Origin: Cloeon dipterum
Lineage: Eukaryota; Arthropoda; Insecta; Ephemeroptera; Baetidae
Length of the DNA: 64,000 bases
Reading direction: 5' to 3'
Assembly (NCBI RefSeq): GCF_949628265.1
Contig: NC_088790.1
Coordinates: 19,348,545 to 19,412,544, forward strand
Shown here: piece by piece, positions 1 through 18,600 of the stretch
How positions within the stretch are numbered: the stretch's first letter is position 1
Layout: each line of letters starts with the position of its first letter
The notes under the pieces: generated by a model
What the model was told of the DNA's origin: nothing
Seen by the model: only the letters and a program-made list of their open reading frames with translations
Databases searched by the model: none
Translations under genes and position numbers: made by a program

Positions 1-1377
1 TCTAGAATAGATCTGAAGCCAAGCCTCATGCTGTAAATAATCCTGTTAAAACTCGCTTTTAAAGCTTAAAGCGTAAAATTTACCGAAAGCAGTTTTCTCG
101 CAGATTTGCGTGACGAAACGACGCACTTTGCTCGCGCCAACAGGCTAATCAACGTGCATTTGGATTAATTGAGGCAGGTGGAAAGCAGGAAAGGCTGATA
201 GTGAAACCTGAGCCAGGCAGCCAAGCGGAGTCACTCTTTCTCCTCTCCTTCGTCTTCTCTCTCGCTCTCGTCATTTTCACTTCCTCAGCCTACTTAATTC
301 CAAATTTAATTTTAATGCAGCGCGTATCCAGGTCGCTCGCTTGCTCAACAGACTTTTCATTTGGCCGGCGCCGCGCGCGTTTTCGCCTTTGGCACCGAGA
401 AGAAAGGAAGAAGAGAAGAAGGAGGAAACGCGCGCGCGAACCAGTGTATTACATTTTTCTCGAATTTCTAATGCGCCGCGAGAGGATGAAACTATATTTT
501 CGCGTCGCTCGAGGCAGAACAGGAAACCTTACGAGGAAAGCTACGACGAAAAATAAAAATATCGAACCCAATTACACGCCGGCTCGCACAGGTGTATAAA
601 TAAACACACGGAGATTGTATAGAGTATATGTACTATATAATGCATGAATCTCGCGGCTCCCAGAACTCCAAGCTGCGCCTTATTCCCAGTGAATCTAGCA
701 GCAGCACTGTGTTATAAGTTTGCAAATGATGAGTCGGTATTATTTGGTCCCTTGACGTCACGAGTCTCGGCAAACTTTGGAGACGGATTCATTTAACAGC
801 GCGCACTAGCCTCGTCCTGCGTTTTGAAACATCTCACACGAACACACACTGTTGCCTCTCGCTCGCTTTTGGCAACCACCACAATAATCTCCTATGTGAA
901 TTGATGTTGTAGTTATTGGTTTGAAGCCAAAATTTGCTTGCATCTCAAATTGATTTCAATTCTGCTGGAAAACGGGATTTTGCAAAAGTCAATCAAGGAA
1001 TTTTGAGCCTGAAGAGTCGACCGACCATATTCGTTTTTCAATTGGGGTTGTAGAAACAACTGTAGGAATTTTATTATTTTGTTTGTCAACTTTAGGAGGA
1101 AAGAAATAAACGATGTCCGAAGATTTTCCAATAAATTTAGCCCCTCTAGAATTCGACGTGAGAATTAAAAAAAAATCACTAACCAAGTAAAATTCCCAAC
1201 AGGTTCTATTTAATTGCTTCTGACTGCTCATGAAATGATACTTTTGGTCCTCAAAAACACAAAAATAGCAAATTTCAACTCTGGCTACTGCTCAGACTCG
1301 CAAATGCACAGTTTGAACAAATCTCATTTTTTCCACTTTATGGTGCAATGTTTGATTTTGTCCGGTTATTTCCTCAG
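1..1377 (+). other. Intron/upstream sequence of the E74 gene
   Basis: This stretch runs up to the splice acceptor at 1376-1377 that opens the first E74 coding exon in the window. I find no exon with matching phase, so the upstream E74 exons must lie to the left. Positions 230-275 are CT-rich, 360-440 are rich in GCGC, a TATA-like TATAAATA lies at 595-602 and a perfect CRE palindrome at 753-760. E74 in Drosophila has nested promoters, so an internal promoter here is conceivable, but nothing in the sequence proves it. Confidence 0.55.
753..760. promoter_or_regulatory. Perfect CRE/ATF palindrome TGACGTCA
   Basis: The 8-bp palindrome TGACGTCA is the full consensus site for CREB/ATF bZIP factors. 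It lies about 150 bp downstream of a TATA-like motif and 617 bp before the first E74 exon seen here. A single site of this length can occur by chance. Confidence 0.3.
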
Positions 1378-2541
1378 GTGCGGACCTGTACGCAGGTGCA
1401 TCATCAAGCTACATGCAGCAGCAACAGCAGCAGCAGCACTACCTGGGTTTGGGCTCGTACGGCGGCGGCATGATGACGTCAACGTCACCGCCGATGCACC
1501 TCGGCCAGCAAGGCATGGTGAAGCAGGAGCACTCGCCGCTGGGCCTGCAGGTGGGACATTCGGCCGGCTCGCCCAACGGCGCCGACCACTACTTGATGAA
1601 TCTCGGCTTCCACGCCAAGGCCAAGAAGAAGCTGAAGAAGCCGCGCGGACCGGGCACCGGCCTGCCCGGAGACACCAGCGTCAAGCGGAAAAGCAGAGAA
1701 GGTCGGTTTGCGCAGTCCTAGACCAAGCCTTCAAGGTCTCAATCTTTTCATTATTTCCCAGGCTCTACGACGTACCTGTGGGAGTTCTTGCTCAAACTCT
1801 TGCAGGACCGCGAGTACTGCCCGAGGTATATCAAGTGGACGAACAGAGAGCGCGGCGTCTTCAAGCTGGTCGACTCCAAAGCCGTATCTCGGCTCTGGGG
1901 CCAACACAAGAACAAACCAGACATGAACTACGAAACCATGGGACGAGCTCTTAGGTGAGAGGGCAAATCATACATTTTACTAACAATTTTTTCTGTTTAT
2001 ATTTCAATATGAACTCAATTGAAAATAAGCTTTATTTATTTTATTTTTGCAGTAAATATTTCTCAAAGAACAAAAATGCATCTTATTCCACTGGAAAATT
2101 AATAATAATATTTATTTTTCATTGCTCTTTTCGAAAGTAAAATTTTTATAATTAAAAACAATAAACCTTTCTCTTCTAGAAATAAATTTAATTTGTTCCA
2201 TTTTCATCCCGTTCAGATAATTTATAATCAAGAATCAAATTTAGGTTTGATTTAATTTAAAATCCTTATTATTTCTCTAAATGATTGACTTACTAGAAAA
2301 ATTCTCAGCTGTTTTATACGTAATGCCACTCAGTTAACAGTTTTGACTTTTATTATTATTCCTACGACTCTTTACTAATTGAGCTAAACTAAGCACTTAA
2401 CGAAATGTTAATAAATTGATCTGAATTAACAGATATTACTATCAACGAGGCATCCTCGCCAAGGTGGACGGCCAGCGGCTGGTGTACCAGTTTGTGGACG
2501 TGCCACGGGACATCATCGAAATTGACTGCAGTGGTGTTTAA
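1378..2541 (+). CDS. Eip74EF: ETS-domain transcription factor E74 (3' part of gene)
   Basis: These are the last three coding exons of the ecdysone-induced ETS factor E74/ELF: 1378-1701, 1762-1954 and 2433-2541. The first begins in mid-codon (first whole codon at 1380), so the 5' part lies outside the window. It encodes a seven-Gln run, a low-complexity Gly/Ser/Met stretch and a basic segment ([10 protein letters not shown]) just before the ETS domain. The ETS domain starts at [10 protein letters not shown] and contains the DNA-contacting helix [19 protein letters not shown], split across the last intron. The protein ends with EIDCSGV, almost identical to the Drosophila E74 C-terminus. E74 is a nuclear early-response gene of the ecdysone cascade that binds purine-rich GGA(A/T) sites. 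The ETS identity is certain; assignment to E74 within the ELF group rests on the near-identical domain and C-terminus. Confidence 0.95.
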
Positions 2542-4570
2542 TCAGCCCAGTTGCTAAGGACACGTGCATGTGTTTGTGTGTGTGTGTGTGTGTGACGAAC
2601 TCCCCTCTGTGCGCGAGAGACCCACGAACACTCGAGACAATATTATGTTACGTATCTAACTCACACACCCATCGAGGACGCAAATTCCGTCAATTTCTTC
2701 GACGAGAGGAAAGAAAAGAAAGAATTAATTATGTTTCCCCCCAGCAAGATATGCAAATCTACAGAGAAATACATATAGTTAGTGTCTGCTCTAGCAAAGT
2801 AAAATGCTGCTCTCTAACCGCCGTGTTGCTGTTCATTCACTTCTGAGTCGGGTGGATTCCGCAAACTACTACTTTACCAGTTGTCTAAAGAAAGTAAGAA
2901 AGAAAGAAAGCTGTTTTTCTGGCGTCAGTGTTTTAGCAGAAAAGGATGGTTTTACAAAATAGACGAAAAATCTGCTTGCTCACAAGCGTGTCCGTGATAT
3001 GAAATCATAAATGAAATGTTGCATCAAACAAACAAACAAACAGTTTAACTATATATATTTTTATGCACAATTACGATAGATAATATATTAAATTAAAACC
3101 AGGGTGGGGCTATTTTAATTACTTAACTGAGACGAACAGCTGATTAACACTTTTTCCCTGTCGTGCGTTGCGTGCTTGCCGCCTGTATGAGAATCTGTCT
3201 GCTGTATTTTATTTTTCCGGTGTGAGCATCCATAAATGGGAATCAATTGTTGCTGCGGCAATTTTTCAACTCTTAACAGAAAGAAACTCCTTCTGATCCA
3301 CCACTGCAGAGCAACTGAACCCTTAGTGTCCAAGTAGAGCAAACATTTTTCTGGATTAATGTCGACTTTTAAGCTTCTTCTCTACTATATCTATTATTGT
3401 ATCATAGCGTTTACATATTAAGTAGGGTGTAAGCACAAAATGCATCTCTCACGCTGTACTAAGAACGAACATCTATGTTATTGTGTGAATTTTGGCCAAT
3501 TGCGAGAAAACAAGAGGGATTCAAGAGCCGTCTGATTCGTTCAATATTGATGTTTCAATGCATGTATTTTTGGAAGTTTTTCTGTCCGCACTCTACTGGC
3601 GATCGGATTTATGAAACAGAATCAAAGCGATTTTCAGTCCCAGTAATTTTGCTTCGAGATTTGAGTTACTGTTTTTGCCTTTGGTCAAACGCAAAGAGAG
3701 TTAGTTGTGCACGAAAAATCAGACAAGGGAAGGTCGATCTCAGGTAATATTAAAGTTGGAGAACAATTTGAGAGACAAAAACCAGCGCGAAAAGTGTTAA
3801 TAAAACTAGTTGACAAATTTTGCGGTCCAAAAAGTTGTACATAAAAGAAAAACGATTAAAAATTAGCAGAAAAAGAGTTGAAAATATTAAAGTGATACAA
3901 TGTACAGAGAGTTTGTATTTTTTGAATAAATTAGAGGTTAACGATTTATTATTGTAAAAATTGTATAAATTGAGAAGAGGCGTTGCAAAATGTATCAGAA
4001 CTCGAAATGATACTTATTTATATTTTTTGTCAAAGGACGCAAACTCCTGAGAAAAAAATCGACACTTGATCGGCTGTTGCATATTAAATTTATGAATAGA
4101 GCAGTTAAAAGAAAACTTTTAAAGTATCTATAGATTGTAATTTTCCCATGACAGAGAGAGTACACTTAGTGGACGATATTTTTGCCTCGCTGAAGAGGTG
4201 AACTTCTGTTTCTTTGCTATTTTTCCTTTAGTTGGAAAACACTCATAGGGACCACCATTATTCTATCTTATTTTGAAGCAGGAAAAATTTCCAATAAATC
4301 TCAGACACAAGTTTAAAAAAAGAAAAGAAAATGTATTCAAGTACATGATTAGTTGTCCAAGGTTGTACTTACACGGTGTTATACATGGTGAAAATTGTGA
4401 TTTCGCTGATGTTTATTTGTAAAAAAGAGAAAAATGTGAAAACCGACACTTGATATTTAATTGTAATGTTTTGGACTTCAATGAGAAAACAACAATAAAA
4501 TAGTCAGTTGTATCTGCTCAAATAAAATCCCAACCCTTTTATTTGCAATAAAAACAGTTTACAATCTTTT
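2542..4570 (+). other. E74 3'UTR with clustered poly(A) signals
   Basis: No coding sequence is visible between the E74 stop and the next gene. AATAAA hexamers cluster at 4494-4499, 4521-4526 and 4547-4552, which suggests the transcript ends near 4570, giving a 3'UTR of about 2 kb. Earlier isolated AATAAA copies (near 3800, 3925 and 4290) could give shorter forms. From 4570 to 5066 lies short intergenic DNA that must hold the promoter of the next gene. Confidence 0.55.
2575..2594 (+). repeat. (TG)n microsatellite in E74 3'UTR
   Basis: Ten uninterrupted TG dinucleotides lie 34 bp after the E74 stop codon, so they would be transcribed as a UG tract. A short (AAAC)n tract follows near 3027-3042. 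Confidence 0.9.
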
Positions 4571-5066
4571 GCTGATGTAGCCCAAAATTATTTTAACCTT
4601 TCAAACTATTTGTAATTTAAATATGTTTGTTTGATTTTAATTTTTCCTCCATCTTGAAATTGAATAATTAAAGGCTGTAGATACTTTTCGTTCTGAAAGC
4701 CGCCTGTAAATGACCAGGAAATAAAGGATAAAGAAAAATTGCTTAATTGCTCATATTTCCCCTCGCGCCGAAAGTTCGGTTAAGTTGGTGACATTGCTGC
4801 GTCTGCTGAATTTACAAAATTTGATTAAACCTTTGCGAGATGAAAGTTGATAGATTTTTCTTAACCCCATAAAATATCACAGAGAACGCTTCGTGATAAA
4901 ATTGATTTGTTATTGATCGTTAAAAATTCATCGGTTTAATTTAACACAAAATTATAGTAATACACTCTTTATGCTCTTTATATTTCCGCGCTATAAAGAT
5001 GGGCGCGGCTGTGGTCGCGCATTCAGCGTTGGAGGGGCACGCGGCACGCGAAAGAGCAAAACAAAA

Positions 5067-10991
<5,925 letters not shown>

Positions 10992-11083
10992 GCTTAATTC
11001 TTTTTTTAATAGCTTTTTTCAGTTCCTACAAAAATCTTTTCTCTTTCCAATTGGAACCTTTTGATATGAAATGAATGATGTTT

Positions 11084-11089
11084 AATAAA
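11084..11089 (+). terminator. Poly(A) signal of the KDM7 gene
   Basis: AATAAA lies 93 bp after the KDM7 stop and is followed by a T-rich, TGTG-containing stretch typical of a downstream element. It implies a very short 3'UTR. Confidence 0.75.
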
Positions 11090-12671
11090 TCTGGTATGAG
11101 TGGTTATTTTTTTTTGGTTTTTTGGCTAGTCAAAAATCCAAGCGTTTGGTTTTTGCCATTCCACGCACACCGAGTGTGTCAAAGGTTAGTGTTGTAAAGA
11201 GTTTTTAAAAGCATAATTTCCGTCCTGCTATTGACAAGCATCTTTTCATAATACACGAGACTACAGTAGTGGAGCATTACATGACATTGGTTGCAAATAA
11301 ATATCTCAGATTGTGTTTGAGTGCGGTGAACAGTGTACAAATGTTTAGTAACAAAACTGTCTGAAGATGTCTAATTTTTTAAATACAATGCAAAAGCTAC
11401 TGTGTACTTAGGGAATAAATGTTTGAATAATCAAGATATGATTATTAAAGGTCACTGTCAATAAAATTATATGATTAGTCAAAAAAGGTTATCATTTTGT
11501 TTCTCCCCTGCGAAATATTCATATTTAATGCTAATTAAAATGTTTGTACCTTATAATTACATGATTATTCTTGACATCAAGGAGGAGTTAATTGAGTAGG
11601 AATAACATGTATAAATTATGATCATGAAAATTAACTTTGCTTGCGAGTGAAAAAATCGGGCAAAAAACACTACACCTGCCCGCTAGTTAGGTCGAGAATA
11701 AAATCTGATGCGTTATATAGCATAACATTATGGCTCGTTTCAGGTTTGGTCTGATTATATCTTCTTATTAATCTGCTGGATATGATAATCACTCTATCAA
11801 ACAGGCTGAATCACCGCGTGCCGTTTGTTTCTCTTAATTATGGACACGCGAACGTGTGTGGGCCCATCTCTTATGAATTGCAGTCGCTCGATCATGTTTT
11901 CAAATTGGCCATCCTGCCGTTAGTCAGAGTAATCATCCTTGAAAATCAAACCGCTGACACACTTTTCCAAAGAAGAAACAGTTCGATTTACAATTTTGAA
12001 TGCACAATAAATTCTCCTCTAAAATTTTTACAATCAACAGCAAATTCAAAAAAAGCTTGTTTGAATTGATTTTTATCTAAGGCCGGACTTTATTTGCAAT
12101 AAATCTGCTTCTCGTTGTTTGTGTCGAGACCCAGTTCATTTATTGCTTCGAAATTGATTATTGTAACTAAAATTTCAAAATCAATAAAAATAGTCACATT
12201 TTTCCATTAAAAAACTAGCTTCCACATTTCTCAAAAATCAATTTGCTCTCCATTTTCATTACAAAGTGTCTCTTTATGAAACGACCGATGAAAAAAAATT
12301 TAAACAAAAATATTTTTTCTATGCCTCATACGGTTATAACATAATGCAGTGAATTTTTTATGTTACTAGTTAAAAGCTAGAGGTTAAAAGGCATAAAAAT
12401 CAAATTTTTCGCCCATGTACAGAAATGATAGTAAGATGAATTAGTAAAAAGGTGTTGGTCAGTGGTAGAGGAGAGAGATGGAGCGAAGATTCCCGAGTGC
12501 GCTGCTCCAGTGGCTCCACTCCCTGCTCGCTGGAGGTTGCAGCCGCTCGCGAGTGTTGTGTAGGCTGAAAACTGCGAAATCGTCAGTGCCTGTCCGAGTG
12601 CCGGCGAGTGCGGACCAAGCCAGACGACCTCTGCTATCGCGGCCACACACGTGCGTGACCTGCTGACAGCC
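11090..12671. other. Intergenic DNA and 5'UTR before the RERGL gene
   Basis: No gene is visible here. It is AT-rich until about 12,450, then becomes GC-richer up to the RERGL ATG, consistent with a 5'UTR. An arthropod initiator-like TCAGT at 12,459-12,463 is a possible start site, with no clear TATA box. Confidence 0.5.
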
Positions 12672-15600
12672 ATGACCAACCTCAGCCGCATCAAGGTGGT
12701 CGTCCTGGGCACCAACGGCGTCGGAAAATCAGGTGTGTTTTTACTTCCTTGAAAAATTGCAGAATTTCGTGCCAGCGAGATCAATTGATTGTATTATCGT
12801 AATAGTGCTACTTACACTTTTGGCGTGGAAAGATTTTTAAATTAAAATTTCTAATAGATTCCCAAGAGGAAATGGGCGGTTTTTATTTTAATTAATTTAT
12901 GGTGTCATTTTTGGCTGACTGCAGTAATAAATTTAATTTTGGCGAGGACTCGTGCCAGGAGCCAAATATATAAAAGACTTTTTAAATTTAGTTGCAAAAT
13001 GTAGAACAATTTAAAACATAAATTAATTATAAGGTTAAACAGCTAATTATATCTTGTAGTGATTCACTTTTTTTACGAATTTTTCCATTTTTCAACATCA
13101 ACCAAGGTCTTAACAGCCAATTAATGAGTCTGGCGCCAACGGAAATCAATAAAAATGGTGAAAAGTGCAGTCGGGGCTTTCCTAGACTATAGAATGCCTC
13201 TGTTCAGTTGACAATTACTGTCTTTAAGTTTTACATATTGTTTCTGGAGTGTCTGGCGTCTGCAGGCGATCAGAGCGAGCTCATTGCTTTTTATTTGTGT
13301 CGCTCGTGTGCACCGGCGATATAATTATGCGCACGCAATTAGCTTGAATGTTATTCAATCGCACAGAGCCTACTCCTGTCCTGTCTGCTTACTCGCTTTT
13401 CCACTTCATAAAATGCATTTATTTTTGCTCTTGCTGGACTGAAGTTGCAGGGAAATGGATCGAAATTCACCGTGAAATGAAACGTGTCCTCATATTATAT
13501 TACTGCTGGGGATTCGTCTTATTATGCGCAACTACTCCCGACAACACAAAACAACAACAACACTCTTAAACTGAAAAATACCAGTAATACACTGTGCAAA
13601 AAATGACGCTATTTGCTGAAATTAAATATTTTTAATCGAATCCGCCAGCTGTAATCAATTATCGTTTTTCGATATAGTTTTACAGCCTCACTTTTTAAAG
13701 AAAATAACTTTCACAAATGTTCGACCAGAAATTCGAAAATTCGTATTTTACGTCAAAACAAGGGCAGAAGACGAGCTCTCTGTTATCAAAATTGCGGTCA
13801 GCGATTTTCTTTTTATTGCGTTTTATTAGGGCACACATCCTTTTATTTCCAGCGGCCAAAAGGTGCTAATGCGGTCCGTCATAAAATGAAGACGTTTTGG
13901 TGCGTGCCAATGCGCCGATCGAGCTAAAATCCTGAATCAGTTGAAGAAAAAAATGCTTTTTATCTGAACAGATTCATCAAAAGCAAATTTAGCAACGAAG
14001 TTTTTATGCATACCTTGCCTTTTATATCTTGCGTGTCTTTTATAAATCGTCTTATTGTGAGCAGCGTTCGCATTTTAACACTACTTTTGACCATATTTCA
14101 CACTTCTGTCAGAAATCGTGATATATTTTGATTTCAAAAGGACAATGATGATAATATTTTTTGTCGGATTTTTGGGCTTTAGAAAATTTTAAGACCTTCA
14201 AAAATAGTCTTTAAAATATTAAAAACTGTCCATAGAAAACGATCAAGAATGTGAAACCGACGCTTGATTTACCGTGCAGCCCGTGTCTGTTTGCCAATAT
14301 GCAAAGATAGGTAAAAAAATCGGCAGAGAGAGCTTCAGAACTCTATGCATTGTTCTGGGTTTTAACATCAGACAATTACAAAGGTCGACTACTATTATTT
14401 CCTGTGCGTATGATATACCTATTTATGAGCATCAAATTAGCTCAAAAAATGTTTTTAAAGCCCAAAACCATGCAAATCGCCTGCAAAACCTTCAAAACAC
14501 ATCTTAAACGCTCGGAATAATCATTGAATTAATTGTTTTACAACCTAGACTGAAAAAAGTTCAGACGGATTTTGAGACCTTAAAAGTTGTTACATTCGAA
14601 TTTTAAATTATGTTAGTTGGTTCTAGAAATATAAATAAAAATTTCCTCTAATTGTTAAGAGCAAAACTTTGTTAGTGATGAGCCCGTCGTTTTTTAAAAA
14701 TTTGAAATCTATTTTGGAATCTGAAAATTTTCAATTTTAAAGATCAAATTTTTTGTACCTTAAAAATTGACAAAGACTGCGTAAATATAAGCTTATGTTT
14801 ACGCTGGAAAAATAACAACCAACTGTCTATGTTTCACAGAGCTAATAAATATTCTGTTTGTCAGTTGTTCAGTGAAAACAAATATTTTCAATGTTGGTAT
14901 TTTCCGCGAAAAAATCGATGGAATGCAGGGAAATTTCCCTTTATGAGGATTCCCTAGTGAGAGGAGGCATACTTTCAAAGTCGTTTTCAGTTTGACAAAT
15001 ACAGCGTATGAAAATATCAAACAAACAAAATTATCATGTTGGCTGCGGGAGCAGAACGACTCGACTGACAGCGTGCATAATGCTGCATCAATGAGCGAAA
15101 AATCTACAAGCCGCTCGCCTTACAAAATACAATATTATAATAAAGATCTCTCGCGCGGTGTTTGTCACAAGATAAACGATCAGGCTGCGCGCTAATATTT
15201 CACTCGCGTGAGATCGTATCTCCCTTCTCTGCTTCTTTTTCAATATTCAATTGACAAAGTCCCGCAGTGCGCGCTTATACACCGGCCGCGGCCATATGGT
15301 ACAAAGAAATCTGTGCAATAAAAGCCAGCAATAACTCGTGCATCGACAGGGCGGCTGCATTAAAATGCCTTTCAAGCGGCGGCGGCGTGAGATGCGAGCG
15401 CAAAATAAAGAAACAAACGCGCGCGCCGACCTCTTCGAAAATGAATTTATGGGCCAGAGATGAGTATTGCAATGCATCACGCTGCAAAGATAAATTTATA
15501 AGTTATTTGCCGCGCCGATAAGCGCCTGAGTGTGTGACTCCTCGCGCGGCAGGCAACAATGGCCGAGCGCTCGCTCGCAACAATGCCCTTTCTCCATTTG

Positions 15601-18600
15601 GCGAAACTGCAGACAATGGAAGCAGGAAGAAAATCATCAAATCGTGTTTCGCTCCGCCCTGCTCTTTCCAAACACACACTCACACATATTGCTCCCAGAT
15701 AAATTTACTACTCCAGAATCGATACCGCGTTGCCAATTTCGGTTGTTCGTTATATCCAAAGGCGGCGAGACATGCTGATATTGTAGCCGCACCTGTTGAT
15801 TGTTTTGATTTACTTTCTTCCAAATAACAAATGAACATAAATAGTGCAAGAGCTGTTAAATTTAATATAAAAATTTCAATTAACTCTGGCAATTTATGGG
15901 TAATTTTTGGAAATAAGTTGCCCAAAAATTACTTACTCAAGGATTCATTCATAGCTAAAATTTGTTCTCAAGGAAAAGATTGAACGTAGAATTTGGTTGA
16001 AAATTCAATAAAAAATGGCACATCAAAAAGCCAAATTTTTATAAAAAAAATAACGCTGTCCACTTTTTCGTATAGAGTTGTGGAATGTACAGAACTATTA
16101 CTTCATTTTGCGTGTTAAACAGTAAACCACGCCGCTCTTAATTGAACCAATGTAAAATACAAAATAATTCGGTCACTGGACTGCCTCTCCATTGTCCTGC
16201 TAAAGAGACGCTAGATTTATGCCTATTATAATTATAATAACGAACAAACGCAAATTGAATTTTCCAACCAACGGTGATTGCGTTGTGAGTGGCCTAATAG
16301 GGACCTTTCTAAAAAGTTAATGCTGTTATTCAATGTGGAGAAAAGTGACAAGCAGACGTCAGTTGCAGCGCTGCACGTCTATTGCAGGGCTGCACGTCCA
16401 TTGCAGTGCACCTAGCAGTTCTCCTTTGTTTTCCCATGCGTTCACTAGGATTATGATGCATTTGTCGTTTAATCGTTTTGAAAAATGCCCGCTCTCATTT
16501 TGATTGATGCGTTTGGCTGGTAACAGTACTTGCGGCGCGCAGTTGGACGCCTCGTAATCATCTCGTCATTATTAGCTCAACTCGTAATTTTTCCATCTCT
16601 CGCTTGAACGCCCCCGGAGAGTGTAATTGATTACTAAGGTACACGCGTGAAACGCTGCACGCCGGCCTATTGTGCATGAGAACGCGTTTGGAAAGCACTC
16701 AAAACTTGATTTATTTTGTGTTTTTCAAAGTTAAACACGATTTTGCAGAGCTTAACATTTACCACATATACACACAACATTATATTGGCTGGACATGGGA
16801 ATTTTTTCCAATAGAACATGTTTTTCCAAAGCTCTGCGCAGACTAAATAATACTCTTAGTGTTAGTATGGTCTCAAAAATTGGGATCAAAAGAATTTTAG
16901 AAGTAGGAGTCACTATTTGGGTATCGCATTTTTTACATAACTCAAAATATAACAGTGGACAAACTGAATTGCAACTATTTAATAGTAAATCGACTTTGAC
17001 TGTGGTACACTAAAGTGTTTTTAACTAATTGTTAGAATATACAAAAATGTAAATTTACCTAGAAGTTTTGAGCTATACCTTTCAAAGTTTAAAAATTACA
17101 AGAGAGTTAATGCTTTTTTTATTTTTTCTCAAACAGGTTTCTTGTTTCTTAATGAACTGAAACCGTCTAGCGCTGTAGAAAGAGTATTACATGAAAAATA
17201 TTCTTCTCGCTGACTTTTGATCTGATGTTGTAAAAGCTCTTTAACTATAATAATTCAACAATCCCTCAAGCATGAGTCATTTAAAAAATAGAAGTATGAA
17301 ATAGTTTTTTATAACTATCAGCCCATATTTTAATAAAGGATTAACACTTTGCTTTGAAAAAATAAGATCTCCGGTAGGGAAATACATTGGTCACCGTAAA
17401 AAGAGCAAAAAAAAACTTAGCGTCATTTTATATTTCAGTGAAAATTCACATATGTATTTGGTTGAATTTTGGGAACATAGAGATAACCATTAAAACAGTT
17501 TAATGACAGGAAAATTAATAATAACAAGACTTCATACACGTTGAAAGCAACCAACCTTCTTCCTCAAGAAATTTGATCGACAATAATTATTGCTTTTTTG
17601 CGACTCTTTGTGTCACTCAAAACGTATTAAAACATTGGCTGATTTGGTAGTGAAGGCACAGAAAAAAATTGTGTGCGTTCAATTCTCAATCCCCTATTTC
17701 ATAATAAATTATACAAATATAAAATAAATAAAAGTGCAGAAATTTAAGCTATATAGTTCATCCAAGAGGTCTTCTTTTATTTAAAAAAAGCGACTTTTTG
17801 TTGAAAATTTGGAGCATGGATTGAATGACAATCATCTGATCTTTGAAGTTTTTTTTTTGTTTTCTCCGCAAACTTGACGTATATAGAAAGGACAGAAGCG
17901 ACCAACAAATGAAAGGGTTTGCGGTGGCAGAGGCCTGTATACGTGTGAGATGTGTGCCATGCAGCGCGGTGGAAAAGTCGTCGAAATGCACTTGATTCAG
18001 CTGAGTCGCTTGCGACAACCCACACACGACGCTCGATCTGCATTTGGTCGGCCGTCCGCAATTTCTCTGTGAAACTGACGCAACAACAACTGCCATTGAC
18101 CTGTGTGCGATTTATAAACAAAGAAATGGCTCAGGTTGCTGCACACAGAAGAGTAAAATCAATCTGAATAGTCATGCAGCGGCGGTGGCGGCGGCCGGCA
18201 AATGCAAACCGCAGAGATCTGACTTTGCGTCGCACTTCATCATCTCTTTGAAAATTGAAATCGAACACATGAACATTCATAATTTAATATTCCACGCGGG
18301 GATGCACTCTTTGCGGTAAAAGGCTCACGTTTCCCGCTGGTTTTTCTTTTTCGTGCAGACGGACGCGTTTCTCCCTTTCTCCCCCAGTTGCATATCCGCT
18401 GCTGACCCTTATTGCTGTTGCTGCACTTCTTGCTTAATGGTTTCGAAAACTGGAAACTGCCTTAAGGAACATTACCTTGTAATCGAAGAATTACGAAATG
18501 TATTTGATTTATGAGACCGTTTTTTCCTTAATAATTCGCAAATCTTCACGAACTAAAATATTTGATTAAAAAAATTGTTGATAGGTGCCAATGATGAGAT

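Noticed and set aside
201-599. Long open frame of 132 codons upstream of E74
   Set aside because: The translation is low in complexity, Arg-rich and hydrophobic by turns, resembles no family, and no splice donor joins it in phase to the E74 exon at 1378.
4052-4460. Recurring CGACACTTGAT phrases (near 4061 and 4443, with a similar one near 14258)
   Set aside because: The shared part is only about 11 bp and the flanks differ, so chance in AT-rich DNA is sufficient.
12377-12784. 135-codon open frame antisense to the first RERGL exon
   Set aside because: It is the reverse complement of the GC-richer RERGL 5'UTR and coding start and has no recognisable domain.
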